Below, piece by piece: positions 46,613 to 54,554 of a DNA stretch of 64,000 nt. The notes under the pieces were generated by a model. That model was not told where the DNA came from and made no database searches. It saw only the letters and a program-made list of their open reading frames with translations. The number at the start of each line of letters is the position of its first letter. Position 1 is the stretch's first letter. The DNA comes from Serratia sarumanii (GTDB taxonomy: Bacteria; Pseudomonadota; Gammaproteobacteria; Enterobacterales; Enterobacteriaceae), in the NCBI RefSeq assembly GCF_029962605.1, contig NZ_CP124750.1, positions 1,488,001 to 1,552,000 on the forward strand. The letters are read 5' to 3'. The position numbers and the translations under genes are program-made.

Positions 46613-47296
46613 TTACACCGTGAGTTCAAAATGTGCTGCCAGCGCTTTTTTACCGGCAGGGGTCAGCTGCAACTCGCGGCTGTCGAGTCGGCGGACGATC
46701 CAGCCGCGGTGGATAAAGGCGGCCAACAGCGCGGCGCCCAGTGCGCCACCGAGGTGAGAGCGGCGTTCGCTCCAGTCCAGGCAGCCGCAGGCGAAGCGGC
46801 GGCGGGTGGGGGCGGGGGAGCAATCGACGCCCAGCCGCGCCAGCGCGGCCTGACCGGCGTCGCTTAAGCGGTAGTCTTCCTCACCGCTCAGCCAGTTCAG
46901 CGCATGCAGCCGATCGTGCAGTTTCACCGCCACCTCGCCCGCCATATGGTCGTAGCAGGTGCGGGCATATTGCAGCGTGGTGGGCGTGCTGCTTTTCACC
47001 GACGTGCGCGGCACGCCCGCCAGCGCCATCAGGCCTTCCAGCGCCTCGGCCACCGGCTGACCGGCCAGCCGAAAATAGCGGTAGCGCCCCTGTTTGACGC
47101 AGGCGATCAGCCGCTGCTCCAGCAGTTTCGCCAGATGTGTGCTGGCGGTGGACGGGGCGACCTCGACCGCCGCGCTGAGCTCGGTGGCGGTGTAGGCGCG
47201 CCCATCCATCAACAGGCACAGCATGCGCGCCCGGGTGCGGTCGGCGATGGCGGCGCTCAGCGCCGCCAAACGATCTTCTAGGTCGATGTTATGCAT
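46613..47296 (-). CDS. ArsR-type winged-helix regulator
   Basis: This 227-residue protein has an ArsR HTH at about residues 15-85 (YTATELSAAVEVAPSTASTHLAKLLEQRLI), then a long C-terminal region with cysteines (CSPAPTRRRFACGCLDWSERRSHLGGALGAALL) that could hold a metal or redox sensor. Its start codon lies inside a perfect inverted repeat, so it probably represses itself and the divergent ABM gene. Confidence 0.83.
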   Translation of the reverse strand: MHNIDLEDRLAALSAAIADRTRARMLCLLMDGRAYTATELSAAVEVAPSTASTHLAKLLEQRLIACVKQGRYRYFRLAGQPVAEALEGLMALAGVPRTSVKSSTPTTLQYARTCYDHMAGEVAVKLHDRLHALNWLSGEEDYRLSDAGQAALARLGVDCSPAPTRRRFACGCLDWSERRSHLGGALGAALLAAFIHRGWIVRRLDSRELQLTPAGKKALAAHFELTV

Positions 47297-47319
47297 ACTT
47301 CGAGGTTAGACGAAGTATG
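47294..47319. promoter_or_regulatory. Inverted-repeat operator at the ArsR-type gene start
   Basis: Perfect 9-bp arms CATACTTCG and CGAAGTATG are separated by 8 bp. The left arm includes the start codon of the ArsR-type gene. The form and spacing suit a dimeric winged-helix repressor. Confidence 0.75.
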
Positions 47320-47471
47320 ACTGCGCGTCCATTGTTAACCTGTGGCTGTCGCATTCTGGTGTTGTGCGTCTGTGTTCGCTGGATATTGATGAGCGGGCGT
47401 TGGAATCGGTGCGGTGGCGCCATTCCTACAATGCGCGCGTACCTGAGTTTTACCGTTGAGAGGAGACGATA

Positions 47472-47819
47472 ATGATCGCCGTGATTTTTGAACTGCAGGC
47501 CGCCGACGGGCAGCGCGATACCTATCTGGCGCTGGCGGCGGAGCTGAAGCCGCTGCTGGCGCAGATCGACGGATTCATCTCCATCGAGCGCTTTCAAAGC
47601 CTGGCCGATCCTGCGCGCCTGCTGTCGCTCTCCTTCTGGCGCGACGAGGCGGCGGTGCAGCAGTGGCGCAATCTCGAGCAGCACCGGGCGGCGCAGGCGC
47701 GCGGACGTGGCGAGGTGCTGGCGCAGTATCGGCTGCGGGTGGCGGAGGTGGTGCGGGACTACGGGCTGGAGAGACGCGAACAGGCGCCGCAAGATAGCCG
47801 TTGTTATCACCGCACCTGA
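47472..47819 (+). CDS. ABM-family (antibiotic biosynthesis monooxygenase-like) protein
   Basis: This 115-residue protein has a single dimeric alpha-beta barrel domain: IAVIFELQAADGQRDTYLALA, DGFISIERFQSLADPARLLSLSFWRDEAAVQQWRN, then a charged tail (YGLERREQ). ABM proteins include quinone-forming monooxygenases and haem-degrading enzymes, but most are untested. GAGAGGAG precedes the ATG. It is divergent from the ArsR-type gene and next to a glutathione transferase, suggesting detoxification of an electrophile or quinone. Confidence 0.83.
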   Translation: MIAVIFELQAADGQRDTYLALAAELKPLLAQIDGFISIERFQSLADPARLLSLSFWRDEAAVQQWRNLEQHRAAQARGRGEVLAQYRLRVAEVVRDYGLERREQAPQDSRCYHRT

Positions 47820-47821
47820 AG

Positions 47822-47844
47822 AAAGCCCGCCGCCGGCGGGCTTT
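47822..47844. terminator. Bidirectional terminator after the ABM gene
   Basis: The arms AAAGCCCGCC and GGCGGGCTTT have a 3-base loop. It sits between convergent genes (ABM and the isochorismatase-like hydrolase). Confidence 0.8.
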
Positions 47845-47850
47845 CGTCCG

Positions 47851-48582
47851 TTATTTCGCTTCGCTGCCCACCTTCATTGCCCCGGCGTAGCTGGCGCCCA
47901 TCCCCCAGGCGGCGCCGTGGTCGCGGGCGATCTGCAATACGCCTCCCGCCGTGGCTTTGCGGCTCCAGTCCTGCTGCCATTCCAGCATCAACGCCACCCA
48001 GTTGATGGGCGTGGCGCCCGCCTGTACCAGACGCTGCATGGCGTTGTTTTGGCTGTCTGGCGTAATGTCGCCGGTGACGTCCGACAGGATATAAACCTCA
48101 TAACCCTCGCCCAGGGCGGACAGCGCCGGCAGCATCACGCAGCTGGCGGTCCACAGCCCGCCGATGATGATTTTCTTGCGGCCGGATTGTTTGATCAGAT
48201 CCACCACGCGCCGATCCTGCCAGACGTTGATGGCGGTGCGATCGTACACCTGCAGGTCCGGGCGTGCCTGCGTCACCTGCTGGAATACCGGCCCGGCGAA
48301 GCTTTTGGCGTTGGCCGAGGCCAGAATGGTCGGCACGTTGAACACCTTGGCGGCCTTGGCGATGCCGGCGGCGTTATTGACCAGGTTGGTTTGATCGATA
48401 GAGGAAATGGTCATGCCGAACATGTCCTGCAGATCGACCAACAGCAACAGGCTGTTCTCGGCGGTCAGCGGTTGCACATAACCCGCCTGGCTGCTGTCGG
48501 CGGCGGGGGATTGCGCCAGCGCGGCGACGGGGGCGGCGGCGGCGCTCAGGCCGAGCATCAGGGCGAACAGGGTCTTTTTCAT
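47851..48582 (-). CDS. Exported isochorismatase-family hydrolase
   Basis: This 243-residue protein begins with a Sec signal peptide (MKKTLFALMLGLSAAAAPVA, cleavage about residue 24). The isochorismatase-like fold shows the catalytic aspartate in LLLVDLQDMFG and the cysteine in GLWTASCVM, with a candidate lysine between. Most family members are cytoplasmic amidases, so export is unusual. GGAGTTAATA sets the start at 48582; the longer frame is not needed. It is divergent from the LysR gene at 48715. Confidence 0.82.
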   Translation of the reverse strand: MKKTLFALMLGLSAAAAPVAALAQSPAADSSQAGYVQPLTAENSLLLLVDLQDMFGMTISSIDQTNLVNNAAGIAKAAKVFNVPTILASANAKSFAGPVFQQVTQARPDLQVYDRTAINVWQDRRVVDLIKQSGRKKIIIGGLWTASCVMLPALSALGEGYEVYILSDVTGDITPDSQNNAMQRLVQAGATPINWVALMLEWQQDWSRKATAGGVLQIARDHGAAWGMGASYAGAMKVGSEAK

Positions 48583-48599
48583 TATTAACTCCATGATTA

Positions 48600-48654
48600 T
48601 CAGTAGATTAAATTCACCTCTCACTCAGGGAGGCGGTTGAATAAAGTCTACTGA
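48600..48654. promoter_or_regulatory. Long imperfect palindrome between hydrolase and LysR genes
   Basis: The outer arms TCAGTAGA and TCTACTGA are perfect. Inside, TTAAATTCACCTC pairs loosely with GAGGCGGTTGAATAAAG, giving a 55-bp imperfect inverted repeat in the divergent promoter. It probably binds the LysR regulator. Confidence 0.5.
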
Positions 48655-48714
48655 GGTTGTTGAAGTTAATAATCTGTGTTTTATTGAATTTATAATTAAC
48701 CATAAGGACATAAT

Positions 48715-49611
48715 ATGGACGTGCTACTGACGATGCGCGCCTTTCGTCGCGTGGTTGAGCGCAACAGTTTTTATAAGGCGGCGGAGGATCTGGCGATCAC
48801 GCCGGCGGCATTGAGCAAGCAGATTAAGCAGTTGGAAAACCGGTTGGGGACGCTGTTGCTGGTGCGCACTACCCGCAGCATGAGCCTGACCGAAGCCGGG
48901 CAGCTCTATTACCAGGAAGCCTGTCGGTTGCTCGGCGAGTTCGACGCGCTGGAGCAGACGGTTGCCGCCAGCGCGCAGCAGGTCTCCGGCACGCTGCGGG
49001 TCAATGCGCCGCTTTCGTTCGGCCTGACGGTGTTGTCGCCACTGCTGCCGCCGTTTATGCAACGTTACCCGCAGCTGCAGATGGAGCTGACGTTGGACGA
49101 CAGAGTATTGGACGTGGTGGCGGCCGGTTTCGATATTTCCTTGCGCATTCGCCGACGGCTGCCGGATTCTTCCCTCAGCGCCCGGGCGCTGGGTGAAGTG
49201 CACCAGCGAATTTGCGCCGCGCCCGGCTATTTGGCGCAGCACGGCGTGCCGCAAACGCCGAATGAATTGCAGCGACACAGCTGTCTGGCCTATTCCCTGG
49301 CGGAAAGGCCGGGGCAGTGGCAGTTCACCGCCGGTGAGGAGAGCCTGAGCGTGACGTTCACTCCCAGGTTGATCGCCAACAACAGCCTGATGCTGCGGGA
49401 TATGCTGGTGGCGGGACTGGGTATCGGTTCGCTGCCGTCGTTCGTGGCGGACCCCGAGATCGCCGCCGGCAGGCTGGTGCGGCTGTTCCCTGAACAGATT
49501 GCCGACGTGCATCAGGTTTTCGCGGTTTACCCGACGCGCCGGCATGTGCAGCAGAAAGTGAGTTTATTCACCGAATTTGTGCGAGAACAGGGATTGATGA
49601 CGGCGAATTGA
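48715..49611 (+). CDS. LysR-family regulator of the exported hydrolase
   Basis: This 298-residue protein has an N-terminal HTH (SFYKAAEDLAITPAALSKQIKQLENRLG, about residues 18-45) and an effector domain from about 90 with VNAPLSFGLTVLSPLLPPF, typical of the DsdC/AaeR-like LysR group. AAGGACATAAT precedes the ATG. It is divergent from the isochorismatase-like gene, its probable target. The ligand is unknown. Confidence 0.87.
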   Translation: MDVLLTMRAFRRVVERNSFYKAAEDLAITPAALSKQIKQLENRLGTLLLVRTTRSMSLTEAGQLYYQEACRLLGEFDALEQTVAASAQQVSGTLRVNAPLSFGLTVLSPLLPPFMQRYPQLQMELTLDDRVLDVVAAGFDISLRIRRRLPDSSLSARALGEVHQRICAAPGYLAQHGVPQTPNELQRHSCLAYSLAERPGQWQFTAGEESLSVTFTPRLIANNSLMLRDMLVAGLGIGSLPSFVADPEIAAGRLVRLFPEQIADVHQVFAVYPTRRHVQQKVSLFTEFVREQGLMTAN

Positions 49612-49721
49612 CAACGGTGCACGATTGTCATATTCCTTAGCTATGAAAAAATCCTACCGCCCATTCGCGCAAATTATTATCACCCTTCTCCAAAGGGTGG
49701 GATAGCGCGTGTGTCGCCAAT

Positions 49722-49749
49722 AAAAACCCGCCGGCAGGCGGGTTTTTTT
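49722..49749 (+). terminator. Terminator after the LysR gene
   Basis: The arms ACCCGCC and GGCGGGT with loop GGCA are preceded by AAAA and followed by a T7 run. It lies just before the P-loop gene. A smaller ACCCTT/AAGGGT hairpin is 30 bp upstream. Confidence 0.85.
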
Positions 49750-49779
49750 ATCCCCTTCCGGCAACGACCGGAGAACGTC

Positions 49780-50277
49780 ATGAAAACCTACCCTGCAGTT
49801 TTACACCTGATGTGTGGCAAGGCCGGCGCAGGCAAATCGACGCTGGCGCAGCGTTTGGCGCAGCAACCGCAAACGCTGTTGCTGGTCGAAGATGCGTGGC
49901 TGGCGACGCTGTATGAGCAGGAGATGACCAGCCTGCAAGACTATGCGCGCTGTTCCGACCGGTTGCGGCGGGCGCTGGGCGGACACCTCGTTCAACTGCT
50001 GCGCGGCGGCTGGTCCGTAGCGCTCGATTTCCCGATGAATACGCCAGACAGGCGGCGCTGGGCCAAAGCGTTGGCGGAGGAGGCCGGCGTTGCGCACTGT
50101 CTGCATTTTCTCGACGTCAGCCATGCGCAATGCCTGAGCCGGATAACGCTGAGAAACGCGCGCGGCGAGCACCCGTTTACACTGAGCGAAGCGGAGTTTG
50201 AGCGCCTGGCGCAGTACTTTGTTCCCCCGGCGGAAGAGGAAGGGATGACAGTCTTGCGTTATGGCGAACAGGACTGA
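49780..50277 (+). CDS. Small P-loop kinase-like ATPase
   Basis: This 165-residue protein has the Walker A motif GKAGAGKS at residues 13-20, and LVEDAWLATLY and WSVALDFPMNTPDRRRWA as likely substrate and Walker B segments. It resembles the AAA_33 / zeta-toxin-like kinases that phosphorylate small molecules or nucleosides; the substrate is unknown. The start at 49780 follows GGAGAACGTC; the longer frame would read through the upstream terminator. Confidence 0.75.
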   Translation: MKTYPAVLHLMCGKAGAGKSTLAQRLAQQPQTLLLVEDAWLATLYEQEMTSLQDYARCSDRLRRALGGHLVQLLRGGWSVALDFPMNTPDRRRWAKALAEEAGVAHCLHFLDVSHAQCLSRITLRNARGEHPFTLSEAEFERLAQYFVPPAEEEGMTVLRYGEQD

Positions 50278-50280
50278 AAA

Positions 50281-50301
50281 CCGGCGCCATGACGGCGCCG
50301 G
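50281..50301 (-). terminator. Terminator of the cyn operon
   Basis: The arms CCGGCGCC and GGCGCCGG have loop ATGAC. On the minus strand TTTTC follows. It lies 90 bp beyond the cynS stop, after the coding-like remnant. Confidence 0.7.
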
Positions 50302-50309
50302 CAATAGGG

Positions 50310-50395
50310 TTAGGCTTTGGCGTTAAACGCGTTGTAGAAGGCGACTTCCGCGCACGGCAGCGCGGCCTGGAAGGCGATGGCGCGGAAGTAGATTA
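50310..50395 (-). pseudogene. Possible gene remnant downstream of cynS
   Basis: Directly after cynS, in another frame, about 27 codons read [20 protein letters not shown] and onward to a stop (TAA, 50312-50310) with codon choices like those of real genes here. There is no start codon of its own. It lies before the operon terminator, so it may be the tail of a lost third cyn gene. It does not resemble the end of E. coli CynX as I remember it. Chance is a real alternative at this length. Confidence 0.35.
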
Positions 50396-50863
50396 GAAAG
50401 GCTTGGTCGGCAGGTATTTGCCGTCCAGGGTGATCACCGCGCGTTCGCCGCCTTCCGGATCGGCCACCTTCTTGATATCCAGCTTGAAGTTGATGGCGCT
50501 GATGATGCCGTCGCCGAACTGCTCGTGTACCAGCGCTTTCAGCGTGGAGCCGTAAACCTGCAGCATTTCATAGAAGCGATAAATGGTCGGATCGGTCGGC
50601 ACGCCACCGGGAATGCTGCCGCGCAACGGGATGGTTTGCAGCAGCTGTACCGCCTCTTCGTCCAGCCCGAGCTTGGCTGCCACGGTGCGTGCCGCTTGTT
50701 CCGGCAGCGCATGCTGCCCCAGCAGCGCGGCGGTGACGAACGCCAGGCTGAGTCCGGTGCCCTCAGCCAGCGCGTCGAAAGTCAGGTTATGGCGGATCTT
50801 GGCGGCCATGATGGTGTCGGTGAGCGCTGCGCGCGGGGCGGCGTTGTGCAGAGAGTGTGTCAT
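50393..50863 (-). CDS. cynS: Cyanate hydratase (cyanase) CynS
   Basis: This 156-residue protein has the same length and numbering as E. coli CynS: an N-terminal HTH-like helical domain and C-terminal catalytic domain with R96, E99 (YRFYEML) and S122 ([10 protein letters not shown]). It turns cyanate plus bicarbonate into ammonia and CO2. AAAAGGAGC precedes the ATG. It follows cynT by 19 bp; CynT supplies the bicarbonate. Confidence 0.95.
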   Translation of the reverse strand: MTHSLHNAAPRAALTDTIMAAKIRHNLTFDALAEGTGLSLAFVTAALLGQHALPEQAARTVAAKLGLDEEAVQLLQTIPLRGSIPGGVPTDPTIYRFYEMLQVYGSTLKALVHEQFGDGIISAINFKLDIKKVADPEGGERAVITLDGKYLPTKPF

Positions 50864-50882
50864 GTTAGCTCCTTTTGTTGAC

Positions 50883-51536
50883 TTAAAAACGGGCGATCGC
50901 CGGGGTGGCGGTCACCTCGGGATGGGTGGCGAGCGGCACGAAGCGGCGGGTTTCGCCGTCCAGCGCGTCGATAGCGCCGCTGGCGATGTCATAGACCCAA
51001 CCGTGCAGCGTCAGGCGTCCCTGATCCAGCGCCAGGGCGACGGAAGGGTGCGTTTTGATGTTGTTGAGCTGGGCGATGACGTTTTCGCGCACCATCGATG
51101 CGACCCGCGCCTCGTTGGAAGCGTGCGGATAAGCCTGATTGACCGCCTTCGCGGAATCGGCGTAACGCAGCCAGCCGGCGACCGTGGGCAGGTGATCCAG
51201 ACACTGGCAGGTGGCGATGGCGGTCATTGCGCCGCAGTCGGAATGGCCGCAGATCACGATATCTTCCACGCCCAGCGCGGCGACGGCGTACTCGACCGAG
51301 GCGGTAATCCCGCCGGGTTCGGGGCCGAAAGAAGGCACGATGTTGCCGGCATTGCGGATCACGAACAGATCGCCCGGCTCGCGCTGGGTGACCAGCTCCG
51401 GCACCAGCCGGCTGTCGGAACATGAGATAAACAGGGTGCGCGGGTTTTGGCGGGTCGCCAACTGCTGAAACAGCGCCGTGCGTTCAACAAAGGCTTCGCG
51501 CTGGAACTTCAGGAAGCCTTCAATCACCTCTTTCAT
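50883..51536 (-). CDS. cynT: Beta-class carbonic anhydrase CynT
   Basis: This 217-residue protein has zinc ligands C39 (ISCSDSR, with the D41-R43 pair), H98 and C101 (GHSDCGAM). The start was set at [16 protein letters not shown] because GGAG lies 6 bases upstream and it aligns with E. coli CynT; an ATG four codons earlier is possible. It regenerates bicarbonate for cyanase. It is first in the operon and divergent from cynR. Confidence 0.94.
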   Translation of the reverse strand: MKEVIEGFLKFQREAFVERTALFQQLATRQNPRTLFISCSDSRLVPELVTQREPGDLFVIRNAGNIVPSFGPEPGGITASVEYAVAALGVEDIVICGHSDCGAMTAIATCQCLDHLPTVAGWLRYADSAKAVNQAYPHASNEARVASMVRENVIAQLNNIKTHPSVALALDQGRLTLHGWVYDIASGAIDALDGETRRFVPLATHPEVTATPAIARF

Positions 51537-51617
51537 CCGTTTCTCCATTGGGTGTCGTTATGCGATGGCGGCATGATGAACGCTTCTGGCTATAGGGTCT
51601 AAGACCCATTTATAATG

Positions 51618-51644
51618 CCAGCTATAGGTTTTACTAATAGCTGG
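51618..51644. promoter_or_regulatory. Inverted repeat in the cynT/cynR divergent promoter
   Basis: Perfect 8-bp arms CCAGCTAT and ATAGCTGG are separated by 11 bp. A further GGCTATAGG at 51589-51597 repeats the motif. This is the likely CynR recognition site, just before cynR. Confidence 0.65.
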
Positions 51645-51650
51645 GGCGTT

Positions 51651-52550
51651 ATGCTGCTGCGACACATCCGTTATTTTCTGGCCGTTGCCGAACAGGGCAA
51701 CTTCACCCGCGCCGCCGAATCGCTGCACGTCTCGCAACCGACGCTGTCGCAACAGATCAAGCAGCTGGAAGACACATTGGGAGCGCCGCTGTTCGATCGC
51801 AGCGGCAGAGCCGTGCGCCTGACCGACGCCGGTGAGGCGTGGATGCGCTATGCGCGCTTGGCGCTGCAGGATCTGGATGCCGGCGCGCGGGCGATCCATG
51901 ACGTGGCGACGCTGGCACGCGGCCATTTGCGGCTGGCGATGACCCCCACGTTCACCGCCTATCTGGTGGGGCCGGCGGTCGATGCCTTCTACCGCCGCTA
52001 TCCGGGGATTACGCTGAGCATTGAAGAGATGGCGCAAGAGCGAATGGAGGCGCTGCTGGCGCAGGATAGGCTGGATCTGGGCATTGCCTTCGAGATGGCG
52101 CAGTCGGCGGAGGTGGAAGCGGCGCCGTTGTTCAATGAGTCGCTGGAGCTGATGGTCGGCACCGATCATCCCTTGGCATCTCATCGCCGGCCGCTGACGC
52201 TGGCGGAGTGGCAACATCTGCCGCTGGCCTTGCTGAGCGGCGACTTTGCCACGCGCCAGTTTATCGATCGCTACTGCACGCAGCTGGGTTTCCGGCCGCA
52301 GGTGGCGGTGGAGGCCAATGCGCTAGGCGCCATCGTCGAGATCGTGCGGCGCGGGCAGCTCGCCACGCTGCTGCCGGCCGCCATTGCGCGCGAGAACCGG
52401 CAGTTGAAAAAAGTGGCTTTGGCCAACGCCATGCCGGTGCGGCAGGCGGTATGGCTGCAGCGCAAAGGCGCTTACCGCAGCGCCGCCGCGCAGGCGTTTA
52501 TTGCCCTCTTGCAGGAACAGGGCATTACGCCGGCGCCGGGCAGCCGATAG
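51651..52550 (+). CDS. cynR: LysR-family activator CynR
   Basis: This 299-residue protein is the same length as E. coli CynR and close to it throughout: HTH in NFTRAAESLHVSQPTLSQQIKQLE, then GHLRLAMTPTFTAYLVGP and IVEIVRRGQLATLLPAAIA. It activates cynTS with cyanate and represses itself. The frame is open to 51615, but ATG 51651 matches the E. coli start. Confidence 0.92.
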   Translation: MLLRHIRYFLAVAEQGNFTRAAESLHVSQPTLSQQIKQLEDTLGAPLFDRSGRAVRLTDAGEAWMRYARLALQDLDAGARAIHDVATLARGHLRLAMTPTFTAYLVGPAVDAFYRRYPGITLSIEEMAQERMEALLAQDRLDLGIAFEMAQSAEVEAAPLFNESLELMVGTDHPLASHRRPLTLAEWQHLPLALLSGDFATRQFIDRYCTQLGFRPQVAVEANALGAIVEIVRRGQLATLLPAAIARENRQLKKVALANAMPVRQAVWLQRKGAYRSAAAQAFIALLQEQGITPAPGSR

Positions 52551-52572
52551 CCGCACGGCTCGGCAGCAGGCG

Positions 52573-53877
52573 CTATTCTTTATGACGCTCCCGGAACAGC
52601 AGAGTGGCGATCAGGCTGACGGTCAACATGCCGGTGACGTACCACGCCGGCGCCATCGGATTGCCGCTGACGTCCAGCAGCCAGGTGACGACCAACTGCG
52701 CCGATCCGCCGAACAGCGTCACGCCAAAGGCGTAGATCATCGAGGTGCCGGTGGCGCGCACGTGGCGCGGCAGCGCCGAGACGATCAGCATAGTGCTGGC
52801 CAGCATGTTGATGCCCAGCGCGCCGATCAGCAGGATGCGGAAAACGATCGCCAGCCACAGGGTTTGCGTGGCGCTGAGGAACCAGAAGGTCGGGTAAATC
52901 AGGATCAGTGCTGCAAAGATTGAGAACAGCAGCGGCCTTTTGTAGTTCTGCACCCGATCGACGTAACGGCCTGCGCAATAGACGGCGATGATCTGTACCA
53001 CAGAGGCAATACAGCTGAACAGGTAGGCGGTCGGGCCGGCGATGTGATAGGTCTGCATCATGTAGGTCGGCATATACAGCAGCACCACGTAGACCATCAC
53101 GGTGCCGGACATGATGATCAATACGCCCAGCAACAGATCTTTGGCATGATTGCTCACCAGATCCCATACCGGATTCAGCGGCGGCCGCGCGTGAGCCGGC
53201 GCCTCTCCAGTGTAGGTCTCTTCCAGATGTTTGCGAATATAGATGCCGACGGGAATGATCAACAAACCGATGATGAACGGCACGCGCCAGCCCCAGGCAT
53301 ACAGTGCCTGCTCCGGCAGAAAATAGGTGAGCGCCAGGCCTAAAGAGGCGCCAAGCAGGGCGCTGATGCCCTGGCTTATCGCCTGCCAGCTGACGAAGAA
53401 GCCGCGTTGGTTGGCCCCTGCCGACTCCAGCAGCAGCGTGGTGGCCGAGCCCACTTCACCGCCGGCGGCAAACCCCTGAATCAGGCGGCCAACCACGATC
53501 AGCACCGGCGCCAGAACGCCGATTTGCGCATGGGTGGGCGCGAAGGCGATCAGCGCGGTGCCGACGCCCATCAGCACGATGGTCATCAGCATGGCGGCCT
53601 TGCGGCCGACCCGATCGGCATAGGCACCCAGCACCATGCTGCCCAGCGGGCGCATGATAAAGCCGACGCCGAACACCGCCACCGACATCAACAAGGAGCC
53701 GTAGGCGCTGTCGCTGGGAAAATAGAGTTTGCCGATAATGGCGGCAAAGAAGCTGTAGACGGTGAAGTCGAAAATCTCCAGGCCGTTGCCCAGGCTGGCG
53801 CCGACAATGACTTTGTAATTTACCGCGCCCTTCCCCGCCGTTTGGCTTTTGGGCAATGCGTTTTCAGCAGTGTTCAT
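52573..53877 (-). CDS. MHS-family major facilitator transporter
   Basis: This 434-residue protein has 12 membrane helices. The MHS (metabolite:H+ symporter) features are GNGLEIFDFTVYSFFAAIIGKLYFP in the first helix, GAYADRVGRKAAML in the loop after helix 2, and GRLIQGFAAGGEVGSATTLLLE. Members import organic acids, betaine or aromatic acids; the substrate is not clear here. It ends 22 bp from the convergent cynR and is not CynX. A palindrome about 120-145 bp upstream of its start suggests GntR-type control. Confidence 0.85.
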   Translation of the reverse strand: MNTAENALPKSQTAGKGAVNYKVIVGASLGNGLEIFDFTVYSFFAAIIGKLYFPSDSAYGSLLMSVAVFGVGFIMRPLGSMVLGAYADRVGRKAAMLMTIVLMGVGTALIAFAPTHAQIGVLAPVLIVVGRLIQGFAAGGEVGSATTLLLESAGANQRGFFVSWQAISQGISALLGASLGLALTYFLPEQALYAWGWRVPFIIGLLIIPVGIYIRKHLEETYTGEAPAHARPPLNPVWDLVSNHAKDLLLGVLIIMSGTVMVYVVLLYMPTYMMQTYHIAGPTAYLFSCIASVVQIIAVYCAGRYVDRVQNYKRPLLFSIFAALILIYPTFWFLSATQTLWLAIVFRILLIGALGINMLASTMLIVSALPRHVRATGTSMIYAFGVTLFGGSAQLVVTWLLDVSGNPMAPAWYVTGMLTVSLIATLLFRERHKE

Positions 53878-53995
53878 CGTTGTCTCTCGCGATAGGTGGA
53901 CGGTGTGTTGTTATTATTTTCTGGCCGGGGTGGTGTTATCCGGGGCGGCGATAACCGAGCCCCGAAACGCCAACAAAACGGCAACGTCACGTTTA

Positions 53996-54021
53996 CATAT
54001 ACTTGTATGTACAATCATATG
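53996..54021. promoter_or_regulatory. 26-bp nested palindrome, possible GntR-type operator
   Basis: The outer arms CATAT and ATATG and inner arms TTGTA and TACAA are arranged symmetrically around TG. The TTGTA-N2-TACAA core is typical of FCD/GntR regulator sites. It lies upstream of the MHS transporter start at 53877. No GntR gene is in the window. Confidence 0.5.
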
Positions 54022-54330
54022 CAATATGAGAGTAGTTAGCGGGATAACGGTGGTTTGATTTTCACATCTTTCTGTATTTAATTGTTTTTATTTGATTTTC
54101 TCTTCAGCTGGAACGAATGTGCCATGTCGATTTAGTGAGCTGTAACGCATTAATCCTCTAAAAAACCTTGGTAATTAAGAAGGCGGTCACAAAATGTCGC
54201 GTATAGCAGAATGTGTGGCGATAGTCGGAAAAAACTAGAATTAAATAGAGACGTGTTGGCTGTATTAATGATTTTCATAAGGTGAACAGATACGATTTAT
54301 TCGTGCCTGGGGCGGTTCTGGGGAGAATAA

Positions 54331-54399
54331 ATGTCATTTTTAAGTTTAATTAATATATTTGGCGAATTGGTTTCAAATATTGTACGGCTTGCTGCGTGA
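54331..54399 (+). CDS. Possible small hydrophobic peptide (22 aa)
   Basis: ATG at 54331 follows GGGGAG with a 5-base spacer, an excellent ribosome site in otherwise non-coding DNA. The peptide begins MSFLSLINIFGELVSNIV and ends after 22 residues. It would form an amphipathic or membrane helix of the size of type I toxin or small membrane proteins. I recognise no family. Such short frames can arise by chance. Confidence 0.35.
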   Translation: MSFLSLINIFGELVSNIVRLAA

Positions 54400-54554
54400 A
54401 ATCTCGCCGTGAATTTTATCGGTATTATTCAACCCAGCTATGACTCATCCGTCGTCACCGCTCAAAATGTCACCAAAACTTCCCGCGATCTCTTAACCCC
54501 GTTGTGGCATAATGCGCGCCAAATCACATTCCCTATGTATAAAGAGCGAGCGCT

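Larger units (their letters stand above)
53878..54554. other. AT-rich intergenic region upstream of ybiT (677 bp)
   Basis: This is the longest gene-poor stretch in the window and it is AT-rich. It holds a symmetric palindrome (53996-54021), a possible 22-residue ORF (54331-54399), and near the right end a CATAAT -10-like element before ybiT. No longer reading frame is convincing on either strand. Confidence 0.6.

Noticed and set aside
52573..53877. Transporter next to cynR as cynX
   Set aside because: The sequence is of the MHS symporter type with the DRVGRK loop, lies on the far side of cynR in convergent orientation, and does not resemble CynX.
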